Of a stretch of DNA of 9,412 bases, positions 1 to 5,869 are shown piece by piece; the stretch's first letter is position 1; every line of letters starts with the position of its first letter. Origin of the DNA: Candidatus Solibacter sp. Lineage in GTDB: Bacteria; Acidobacteriota; Terriglobia; Bryobacterales; Bryobacteraceae. The position numbers and the translations under genes were made by a program. The stretch lies in NCBI GenBank assembly GCA_017883355.1, contig JADGNS010000105.1, forward strand, positions 1 to 9,412, read 5' to 3'. The notes under the pieces were generated by a model, which was given only the letters and a program-made list of their open reading frames with translations, was not told where the DNA came from and made no database searches.

Positions 1-387
1 GGGCTGGAAATTCTCGATCAGCGGTCCGCCCGACATGTCGCCGTCCACCACCACTTCGAAGATGTCGTTGTGCAGCCCCGGCTTGGCGAAGTCCCAGTAG
101 TTGTCGTAGGCCTCGTAGAGAAAGTACAAGCGATTGAGGCCCTTCACCCACCCGACTTTCACCTTGACGTCCAGATCCTTGGGGTCCGGCTTGCGATCTT
201 TGTTGGTGTCGTCCACCAGTTGGTCCATGCCGATCGCGTAGTCGTCCGGCACCATCTTCCAATCGTCGGCATTGCCATCCACGCGCGGAATCATGTTGGC
301 CGGAAACTGAAAGATCTTGAACGTCGTGCCCGGACGGTCCGCGGCGGACATCGTGAAGCATGCGAGCAGGATCAGGGAGTATTTCAT
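1..387 (-). CDS. Secreted CBM9/DOMON-like protein, N-terminal part (partial)
   Basis: The 129 visible residues begin with a Sec-type signal peptide (MKYSLILLACFTMSAA, cleavage expected before DRPG). A beta-rich segment follows, with the pattern of CBM9-like or DOMON-like sugar- or haem-binding modules: IPRVDGNADDW near residues 33-43, VKVGWVKGLNRLYFLYEA near 76-93, and NDIFEVVVDGDMSGG near 107-121. The reading frame is open to the left edge, so the C-terminal part is missing. The start ATG (387-385) overlaps the stop of the upstream GH28 gene as ATGA, and a GGAG Shine-Dalgarno lies 7 nt upstream, so the two are very probably co-transcribed and translationally coupled. A role in binding plant or other extracellular polysaccharide is inferred from this coupling and the fold pattern. 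The family assignment is tentative and no enzymatic activity can be claimed. Confidence 0.75.
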   Translation of the reverse strand, partial: MKYSLILLACFTMSAADRPGTTFKIFQFPANMIPRVDGNADDWKMVPDDYAIGMDQLVDDTNKDRKPDPKDLDVKVKVGWVKGLNRLYFLYEAYDNYWDFAKPGLHNDIFEVVVDGDMSGGPLIENFQP

Positions 388-1772
388 TTTTTCTCTCCGG
401 GGTGGGCCGGCACGTTGTGGAAGCGAGTGCGCGTCAGGCCCGTGACATTTTCGGTTTCCAACGCGTCGGTGAACGTCGGCGGACAGTTCTTACCCCAGAT
501 CACGCTGCAATCCTTCAACGTGACTCCGTCGGCGTAGCGCAGACTGATGCCGGGGGTATTGTGGGGTTCGACATCGGGATACGCCGTGGTCGGCCGGTTG
601 TCGAAAACGGCTCCGGGATATTTGGTCCAGCGGTCGAAAGTGACCGCCACGTGGTCTAACGTCACGTTGCGGATCCGGCTCTCCGGCGTCCCGTTGATGC
701 GGATGCTGTTTTCGGCGCGGCCGGTGACGTTTCGCACGCGCACATCGTGGATCGTGCCGACCTGACCGCCCTTGGTGCGCGGAATGGCAGTGAAAGAGAT
801 GGCCTCGCCGCGGCCCCACCAGGGCGCCGCCTGGTAGCTGGCGACAAACTTGATATCGCTGAAATCGATCCCGTACACGTTGCCTTCATCGCGTAACTGG
901 ATCGTCAGCCCGCGGCAGCTCGACTTGATTTCGCACCGCTCGAAATGGATATCGTGGATGTCCTCGGTAGTCTCGGTGCCGATCTTCAACCCCGAATCCT
1001 TGGTCTCGATCACGCAATCCTTCACCGTGATGTTGGCCGAGGGCCCCCACTTCTTATCTTGCCGCGTGGCCTTGATCACGATGGCGTCGTCGCCGCACAC
1101 GATGTTGCATTTGCGGATCTCCACGTCGCGGCAATGATCCGGGTCGATGCCGTCGCAGTTCGGCACGTCGAGATTGTTGCGGATCTTGATGCCGTCCACC
1201 AGCACGTGCTCGCAGCCCAGCATGTGCAAGCCCCACTGCGGCGCCTGACTGAAAGAGAGATCGCGCACTTCCAATCCCTGGCAGCCGGTGAGGATGAACA
1301 TTTTCGGGCGGAACGCACCGAATTCCCAGATCTCGCCCTCCTTATTGAAGCCCGTCATGAACTCGGTGGCGCGTCCTGCGATATTGCCGGTTCCGGTGAT
1401 TTTCAGGTCGCGTGCGCCGGTCGCCGTGAGCACGCCATTTTCGTTGCCAGGCGGATAGTGCGCGGGGTTCGTGGAGATCACCAGTTCGGCATCGTCGGCC
1501 AGGTGGAAATCGATCCCGCTTTTCAGTACGAGCGTGCCGACCAGATACTTCTTCCCGCCGCGGATCAGCACCTGCGCGCCCTTGCCCGCCGCCGCGGCCG
1601 CATCAATCGCCTTCTGGATGGCCGCGCTATCCAGCGTCTTGCCGTCGCCTGCCGCGCCGTAATCGCGTGCGTCGAAGGTCCTCCGCGTCTGCGCGCCTAA
1701 AGCCAGCGCCGATCCGGCTCCTGCCAGGCCGCCTCGTACCAGAAAGCCACGCCGCGTACTTTGGTTCGTCAT
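384..1772 (-). CDS. Tat-exported GH28 polygalacturonase-like protein
   Basis: A 462-aa right-handed parallel beta-helix protein of the GH28 (polygalacturonase) superfamily. Characterised members hydrolyse galacturonan in pectin. The ATG at 1772 is chosen over an ATG 69 bp upstream because it places a twin-arginine signal (STRRGFLVRGG, RR at residues 7-8) at the N-terminus and has AAAAGG 6 nt upstream. An N-terminal pectate-lyase-like strand region (FDARDYGAAGDGKTLD, about 33-48) is followed by the helix coils. GH28 signatures: NCDGIDPD (205-212, canonical NTD with D), CGDDAIVIK (226-234, canonical DD), and RGLTIQ (287-292) at the RIK-like position. The usual GHG motif reads DSGLKIG (259-265), so its histidine is replaced by serine. 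This may mean a different substrate or an altered mechanism. It overlaps the downstream CBM9-like gene and diverges from the PL22-like gene, which supports a pectin-related role. Confidence 0.88.
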   Translation of the reverse strand: MTNQSTRRGFLVRGGLAGAGSALALGAQTRRTFDARDYGAAGDGKTLDSAAIQKAIDAAAAAGKGAQVLIRGGKKYLVGTLVLKSGIDFHLADDAELVISTNPAHYPPGNENGVLTATGARDLKITGTGNIAGRATEFMTGFNKEGEIWEFGAFRPKMFILTGCQGLEVRDLSFSQAPQWGLHMLGCEHVLVDGIKIRNNLDVPNCDGIDPDHCRDVEIRKCNIVCGDDAIVIKATRQDKKWGPSANITVKDCVIETKDSGLKIGTETTEDIHDIHFERCEIKSSCRGLTIQLRDEGNVYGIDFSDIKFVASYQAAPWWGRGEAISFTAIPRTKGGQVGTIHDVRVRNVTGRAENSIRINGTPESRIRNVTLDHVAVTFDRWTKYPGAVFDNRPTTAYPDVEPHNTPGISLRYADGVTLKDCSVIWGKNCPPTFTDALETENVTGLTRTRFHNVPAHPGEKK

Positions 1773-1790
1773 ATGTCGCCTTTTGGTGTC

Positions 1791-1800
1791 GAGTATAACA
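1791..1800. promoter_or_regulatory. Possible bidirectional -10 region of the divergent pectin genes
   Basis: The 116-bp gap between the GH28 gene (start 1772) and the PL22-like gene (start 1889) contains GAGTATAACA. On the plus strand it reads TATAAC (1794-1799, five of six to TATAAT). On the minus strand it reads TATACT (1797-1792, five of six). No good -35 was found at 16-18 bp on either strand, so this rests on the -10 match and the divergent layout. Further right, a small inverted repeat ATCGC-N6-GCGAT (1845-1860) sits between this site and the PL22-like start and could be an operator, but its arms are only 5 bp. Confidence 0.3.
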
Positions 1801-1888
1801 GGCAGTAATCGAATTTCGGAGTGGAATTGCGTTTTGCCCAACGAATCGCTTCGTCGCGATCGGCGCGGTAAAGTAACAGAAGCACCCC

Positions 1889-3157
1889 ATGCGTACCAAG
1901 CACTCGCTCGTTCTATCCGGGGCCCTCGCCGTCTGCACCCTTTGCGGAGCCGATGACCCGCCCAAACAGTGGATCGATCCCGACACCGGCCACCGCGTCA
2001 TCCGCCTCTCGCAGAATCCCGGCACCGCCAGCCTGTACTTCAACCAGAACGCCTACACGGCCGACAACGAGCACGTCATCGTCACCACCGCCGATGGCGG
2101 CATCTCCACCATCAACCTCAAGACCCAGGCCATCGAAGCCGTAGTCCCGGGCCGCGTCTCCGTGATCGTGGCAGGCCGCAAGACCGGTCAGGTCTACTAC
2201 ATGAAGGATGGCGCCCTCTTCGCCACCAACATCAACACCAAGGCGACACGCCAGATCGCCAAACTCGAAGTGCGCGGCGGGGTAGCCACCTTGAACGCGG
2301 ACGAGACCCTGCTCGCCGGAACGCTCACCGAGGGCGCCCCCGCAGGCAGAGGCGCGGGTCCGGGCGGCGGACGCTCCGGCAGAGGCGCGCCCCCCGTCGG
2401 AGCCGACGGCAAGCCCCTCAACAAGGCCGACGCCAAGGAAGTCAGTCTCGACAATCGCCTCAATCAGCACACCCCCATGGGAATGTTCACGGTGGACGTG
2501 CGCTCTGGCGAGGTCAAGACGTTCTACCGCTCCACCGATTGGCTCAACCACCTCCAGTTCTCGCCCACCGATCCCACCCTGCTGATGTTCTGCCACGAAG
2601 GCCCCTGGCACAAAGTCGATCGCATCTGGACCATCCGCACCGATGGTTCGCAGCTCACCAAAATCCACAGCCGCACCCTCGAAATGGAGATCGCCGGCCA
2701 CGAGTTCTGGAGCGCCGACGGCAGCACCATCTGGTACGACCTGCAAACCCCGCGCGGCGAGGATTTCTGGGTGGCCGGCTACAACCTCAAGAACCAGGAT
2801 CGCGTCTGGTATCACCTGGACCGCAACGAGTGGAGCGTCCACTTCAACGTCTCTCCCGACAACCGGCTCTTCGCCGGTGATGGCGGCGACGACGAAATGG
2901 TGGCGCATGCCAGGGACGGCAAATGGATTTACCTGTTCCGTCCCGAGATGGTGCCCAATTACGGCGTCGCGTCGGCCCAGGAAGGACTTGTCAAGACCGG
3001 CGTGCTGCGCGCCGAACGCCTGGTCAACATGTCCAAACACAATTACGCCCTGGAACCCAACGTCAGCTTCACCCCGGATATGAAGTGGATTATCTTCCGC
3101 ACCAACATGTTCGGCCCTACCCAGGTGCTCGCCGTCGAGGTCGCTAAGGCCAACTGA
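1889..3157 (+). CDS. Secreted oligogalacturonate-lyase-like protein (PL22 superfamily)
   Basis: A 422-aa protein of the PL22 oligogalacturonate lyase family, a seven-bladed beta-propeller. Known members cleave unsaturated or short galacturonides by beta-elimination with a Mn2+ cofactor. A signal peptide occupies residues 1 to about 21 (MRTKHSLVLSGALAVCTLCGA), unlike the cytoplasmic enterobacterial Ogl. Family hallmarks: IDPDTGHRVIRLS (29-41), WLNHLQFSPTDPTLLMFCHEGPWHKVDRIW (218-247), GHEFWSADGS (270-279), WSVHFNVSPDN (315-325) and the final propeller motif EPNVSFTPD (389-397). H271 corresponds to a metal-ligand histidine. The QxxHxH ligand cluster of the crystallised Yersinia enzyme appears replaced by YxxExN in the last motif (from memory of that sequence). 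A Gly/Arg/Pro-rich insert lies at about residues 149-170. The Shine-Dalgarno is weak. Transaldolase follows 38 bp downstream. Degradation of pectic oligomers is likely, but the exact reaction is uncertain. Confidence 0.87.
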   Translation: MRTKHSLVLSGALAVCTLCGADDPPKQWIDPDTGHRVIRLSQNPGTASLYFNQNAYTADNEHVIVTTADGGISTINLKTQAIEAVVPGRVSVIVAGRKTGQVYYMKDGALFATNINTKATRQIAKLEVRGGVATLNADETLLAGTLTEGAPAGRGAGPGGGRSGRGAPPVGADGKPLNKADAKEVSLDNRLNQHTPMGMFTVDVRSGEVKTFYRSTDWLNHLQFSPTDPTLLMFCHEGPWHKVDRIWTIRTDGSQLTKIHSRTLEMEIAGHEFWSADGSTIWYDLQTPRGEDFWVAGYNLKNQDRVWYHLDRNEWSVHFNVSPDNRLFAGDGGDDEMVAHARDGKWIYLFRPEMVPNYGVASAQEGLVKTGVLRAERLVNMSKHNYALEPNVSFTPDMKWIIFRTNMFGPTQVLAVEVAKAN

Positions 3158-3195
3158 CTTGCTATCATGGAGCCCGTGAAACGGATCGGATCCCG

Positions 3196-3909
3196 GTGAA
3201 CACAGCGCAACTGAAAACCAAAATCTTCGCCGACGGCGCCGACAAGCGCGGCATCCTCGACCTGTACAGGAACCCATTGATTCAGGGCTTCACCACGAAT
3301 CCCACGTTGATGCGGCTGGCGGGAATCACCGACTACGAAGCGTTTGCGCGGGACATCCTCGCCGCAGTGCCGGACCGGCCTTTCTCCCTGGAGGTCTTCT
3401 CCGACGATTTCGACGAGATGGGCCGGCAGGCCCGCAAACTCGCCGCCCTGGGTCCGAATGTGTACGTCAAAATCCCCATCACCAACACCAAGGGAGAGAG
3501 CGCGGCGCCCCTGGTCCGGCAGCTCACGCAGGAAAATATCAAGCTCAACATCACCGCCCTCATGACCGTGGAGCAGGTACGTACCACGGCCGCGGCACTG
3601 GCGGGGAGCCCCAGCGCCTACATTTCGGTTTTTGCGGGGCGCGTGGCCGACGCCGGCGTGGATCCGCTGCCCTTGATGAAAGAGTCGCTCGCCGTCATGC
3701 GGCCCCAACCGCAACTGGAGCTGATCTGGGCCAGTCCGCGCGAGATTTTCAACCTGGTGCAAGCCGACAATATCGGTTGCCACATCATCACTATTACCCA
3801 TGACCTGCTGAAGAAACTGCCGGGCCTGGGTAAGGATCTGGCCGAATTCTCACTCGATACGGTAAAGATGTTTCACCGCGATGCGCTCGCCGCGGGTTAC
3901 CGCTTCTAA
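3196..3909 (+). CDS. Transaldolase family protein
   Basis: A 237-aa short-form transaldolase-type (beta/alpha)8 barrel. Transaldolases move a dihydroxyacetone unit between sugar phosphates in the cytoplasmic pentose phosphate pathway through a lysine Schiff base. Visible motifs: KIFADGAD with Asp12 (9-16), GFTTNPTLMR (31-40), YVKIPITN with the expected Schiff-base Lys92 (90-97), LNITALMT (117-124) and SVFAGRVADAGVDP (144-157). No signal peptide is present. The start is GTG at 3196, because no in-frame ATG precedes it before the upstream stop and the N-terminus matches the family; the Shine-Dalgarno is poor. A 10-codon open frame (ATG at 3167, TGA 3197-3199) overlaps the GTG as GTGA. The gene probably shares the transcript of the PL22-like gene, linking it loosely to sugar catabolism. 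A fructose-6-phosphate aldolase or another short-transaldolase specificity cannot be excluded. Confidence 0.9.
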   Translation: MNTAQLKTKIFADGADKRGILDLYRNPLIQGFTTNPTLMRLAGITDYEAFARDILAAVPDRPFSLEVFSDDFDEMGRQARKLAALGPNVYVKIPITNTKGESAAPLVRQLTQENIKLNITALMTVEQVRTTAAALAGSPSAYISVFAGRVADAGVDPLPLMKESLAVMRPQPQLELIWASPREIFNLVQADNIGCHIITITHDLLKKLPGLGKDLAEFSLDTVKMFHRDALAAGYRF

Positions 3910-3912
3910 CCC

Positions 3913-4905
3913 TTACTTCCCCTGTCTCGACTGGATCACCTGCTGCGCCTGGGCAAGCTGGTCCGCGGTCCCGCGCATCGCGACCGCTTTCTGCGGCGGG
4001 AACCCGAACACGCGCTGCATTTTCGTCTCGGTTCGGATCTCGTTCACCATTTCCAGAAGGCTTTGCAGCGTCCCCGCGTTCACGTAGGCCACCTGCGTGA
4101 TCTGGTTGCCGGCGCCGCCCATCTTAAACTCGCTCGTGCCCTGGCCGCCGGGACCATCGAACTGCTTCAACAGCCAGTCCACCAGCGCCATCTGATCGTC
4201 ATTGCCCCGTATCACCAAGACCCTGCGCGACGGGATGGGGTAGCAGCGCGGGATGTCCGCCAGCGAGCGCGTCACGTTGACGACTTCCTGGATTGCCTGA
4301 GGCGTGTCGATGCGCGTCAGGGCCGCCACGCGCACCACCAGACCGTCCCGGGCGTTCCGCGCTGCTTCGGGAAGCCGGTAGTCCGGCGGAGTGGCGCCTC
4401 CGGGTGCCGCGCCGGCCGGCCGGTCCAGCAACCCGAGCAGCCAGCCGGCCGCCTTCACCTGTTCCGGCATCCCGCGCATCACAATCGCCTTCTGCTGGTT
4501 CACCGGGAAGCAGCGCTGGATGTCCGTGATGGAGCGCACCGCGTTGACCATCTCCTGTAAGTCCTGCGGGCTGTCCACGTGACTCAGATAAACCACCCGC
4601 GCCAGCGGAGCGTTGGCGTCGTTGAACGGTAGGTCGCGCGTGCCCGTGGCGCTGCCGGGCTTGTCCATCTCGGCGGCGAGCCAACCAGCCACGGCAAGCT
4701 GCTCTGCCGTCCCCTTCACCGTCAGCGATCGCTTCGCCACATCCACCGACACATCGCGGATATCGCCGATCGCCCGCACCGCATTGGTCACCTCCTGCAA
4801 CGCCTGCGGCGTTTCAACGTGGGCAAAGTAGAACACTTTGTCCAAGCTCTGCCCCCAAACCGCGAAGGCGAAGAGGCCCACGAGCAAGCCTTTACCGGCA
4901 ACCAT
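3913..4905 (-). CDS. Exported protein of four tandem secretin-N-like modules, no pore domain
   Basis: A 330-aa protein with a signal peptide (residues 1 to about 19) and four related modules of about 60 aa each, at residues 24-84, 104-163, 192-252 and 271-328. The shared pattern is V-x-Y/L-x3-[VI]-[DE]-[ST]-PQ-x2-LQE-[MV]-VN-x-[VT]-R-S-[IL]-x-DI-x-R, then a beta strand, V-x-RG-x3-Q, and A-x-WLL-x2-[LF]-D-x-P. This beta-alpha-beta-beta-alpha layout, ending in G-x3-Q-[LVM]-x5-[LI]-x2-LD, resembles the secretin N1/N2 (Secretin_N) domain. The C-terminal secretin beta-barrel is absent, and the protein ends right after module four. Cys132 and Cys221 fall at equivalent positions in modules two and three (RCFP, RCYP). 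A strong AGAGGAGA Shine-Dalgarno lies 8 nt before the ATG. It converges with the transaldolase gene (3 bp apart). Function unknown; a periplasmic scaffold or binding role is inference. Confidence 0.8.
   Translation of the reverse strand: MVAGKGLLVGLFAFAVWGQSLDKVFYFAHVETPQALQEVTNAVRAIGDIRDVSVDVAKRSLTVKGTAEQLAVAGWLAAEMDKPGSATGTRDLPFNDANAPLARVVYLSHVDSPQDLQEMVNAVRSITDIQRCFPVNQQKAIVMRGMPEQVKAAGWLLGLLDRPAGAAPGGATPPDYRLPEAARNARDGLVVRVAALTRIDTPQAIQEVVNVTRSLADIPRCYPIPSRRVLVIRGNDDQMALVDWLLKQFDGPGGQGTSEFKMGGAGNQITQVAYVNAGTLQSLLEMVNEIRTETKMQRVFGFPPQKAVAMRGTADQLAQAQQVIQSRQGK
3922..4836 (-). repeat. Four protein-level tandem modules inside the secretin-N-like gene
   Basis: The four coding modules lie at 4836-4654, 4596-4417, 4332-4150 and 4095-3922, with a period of about 80 codons. 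Linkers of about 20-28 residues are rich in Gly, Ala and Pro. Modules one to three are closest to each other, sharing [DE][ST]PQxxQE. Module four is the most diverged: it has NAGTLQSLLEMVN in place of the TPQ segment and lacks the WLL motif. Similarity is clear in protein but not in long identical DNA stretches, so this is an old duplication rather than a recent unstable repeat. Confidence 0.75.
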
Positions 4906-4984
4906 ACGGAAATCTCCTCTGCCCTTAGGACGCTACGCGCCCGCCAAGCGTGCAATCGATCTCCCAGCCGTGCGGCTGCCGCTG

Positions 4985-5509
4985 TCAGTATTTCCCAGCG
5001 GCTTTCAGTAAGGTCTCGATGGTTGCAAGCGGCAGCAACAGCGATAACGGTGCGTCCAGCAGTGGCACAGCGCCATAGCTGGCATACCACGCCGCCACCC
5101 TTTCATTCTTGGCGTCGATGACCAGCACGACTCCGCCCACTTCCGCCGATGCCAGCAGGCAACGTCTGCCGGCCGCAAGCAGAAGCTGTCCGCCAAGTCC
5201 TTGCCCTTGCAGCCTGCGATCCACCGCCAGGCGCGCCAACCGGAAACCCGGCACGTCATGGCGAGCCAGCCCGCGCCGTACCATCTCCGGCGTGCGCGCA
5301 TAGGCAACCGAGGCGGGGCTTAGGCTGTAGAAGCCGAGAACGGTTTTGTTGTCGGCGTCAATCGCAAGGAATGTTTTTGCGCCGCCGCGTTCGTGACTCT
5401 TGCGGGCGTAACGGCGCAGATACTCGTTTAGCGCCTCGTCCCCGCAGTCGAAAGCTTCGCGATCGTGTTTCTTGTGGATCGGCTCTTCGTGCCAAGTCCT
5501 CGCGCTCAT
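4985..5509 (-). CDS. TacT-like GNAT acetyltransferase toxin
   Basis: A 174-aa GNAT-fold protein matching the TacT/AtaT type II toxin family. Characterised members acetylate the amino group of charged tRNAs and block translation. Visible signatures: the N-terminal FDCGDEALNEYLRRYA (20-35), GGAKTFLAID (42-51), VLGFYSLSPASV (57-68), the acetyl-CoA loop RLQGQGLGG in motif A (99-107), and WYASYGA (141-147), whose Tyr142 corresponds to the catalytic tyrosine region of TacT. The length is typical. The ATG (5509) overlaps the antitoxin stop as ATGA, so translation of the toxin is probably coupled to that of the antitoxin. All expected motifs are intact, so it looks functional. The choice between tRNA targets cannot be made from sequence alone. 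Confidence 0.9.
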   Translation of the reverse strand: MSARTWHEEPIHKKHDREAFDCGDEALNEYLRRYARKSHERGGAKTFLAIDADNKTVLGFYSLSPASVAYARTPEMVRRGLARHDVPGFRLARLAVDRRLQGQGLGGQLLLAAGRRCLLASAEVGGVVLVIDAKNERVAAWYASYGAVPLLDAPLSLLLPLATIETLLKAAGKY

Positions 5510-5784
5510 GACCGCCGTGGCAACGCCTTCGCGGCAGCCCGCAGCCTTGCGTTGGGCGCGGGTGGATTCTCCAGCAAGTCAAGAACCCGCAGACTGTCCC
5601 GCTCGGAGAGTTGCACGCGATCGGCTTCCTCGATGACGGCCTTGGCGGCACGCAAGGCGTGCCGAACGACGAAATCCGTCAGGTCGGTGTGTTTAAGCGC
5701 CACCGCCCGCAAGAGCAGCGCCTTTTCCTCGGCACGAATCCGTAACGACATCCGGCTATTGTCTTCGACTGCTAGTCTCGGCAC
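5506..5784 (-). CDS. DUF1778 ribbon-helix-helix antitoxin (TacA-like)
   Basis: A 92-aa antitoxin paired with the GNAT toxin downstream. An N-terminal ribbon-helix-helix DNA-binding segment (about 10-55: beta strand RMSLRIRAEEK, then two helices with LTDFVVRHALRAA) is followed by a C-terminal toxin-neutralising tail with LLENPPAPNARLRAA (70-84), typical of DUF1778 partners. The GTG at 5784 is preferred because a GAGGA Shine-Dalgarno lies 8 nt upstream and the protein then has the usual family length. The open frame extends upstream to 5916, but that extension runs through the promoter and does not look like protein. As in other such pairs, the antitoxin with the toxin probably represses its own promoter. 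Confidence 0.88.
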   Translation of the reverse strand: MPRLAVEDNSRMSLRIRAEEKALLLRAVALKHTDLTDFVVRHALRAAKAVIEEADRVQLSERDSLRVLDLLENPPAPNARLRAAAKALPRRS

Positions 5785-5792
5785 GGCTTGAG

Positions 5793-5797
5793 TCCTC
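5793..5797 (-). promoter_or_regulatory. Shine-Dalgarno site deciding the antitoxin start
   Basis: GAGGA on the minus strand, 8 nt before the GTG at 5784. It favours this GTG over upstream in-frame starts that would lie within or before the predicted promoter. Confidence 0.6.
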
Positions 5798-5816
5798 GAT
5801 TCCTGTACACATTCAA

Positions 5817-5846
5817 ATAGTACCGCGGAAAAATGACGGAAGGCAA
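5817..5846 (-). promoter_or_regulatory. Putative sigma70-type promoter of the toxin-antitoxin pair
   Basis: On the minus strand, TTGCCT (5846-5841, four of six to TTGACA), an 18-bp spacer and TACTAT (5822-5817, four of six to TATAAT) lie upstream of the antitoxin GTG, giving a leader of about 25 nt. A TGTACA palindrome in the leader (5803-5808) is a possible core of the operator for the ribbon-helix-helix antitoxin. The match is moderate and the call rests partly on position. Confidence 0.4.
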
Positions 5847-5869
5847 CCTCCGCCCGCGCATCCGTCCCG

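Noticed and set aside
945..1700. A 251-codon open frame on the plus strand inside the GH28 gene.
   Set aside because: It is an antisense shadow with low-complexity composition and no ribosome-binding site.
1913..3277. A 454-codon open frame on the minus strand opposite the PL22-like gene.
   Set aside because: It has no family motif and runs across the junction into the transaldolase gene; the plus-strand frame carries the PL22 signatures.
4965..4978. Hairpin CAGCC-GTGC-GGCTG just after the toxin stop, considered as a terminator.
   Set aside because: Only 5 bp of stem and no T-tract on either strand.
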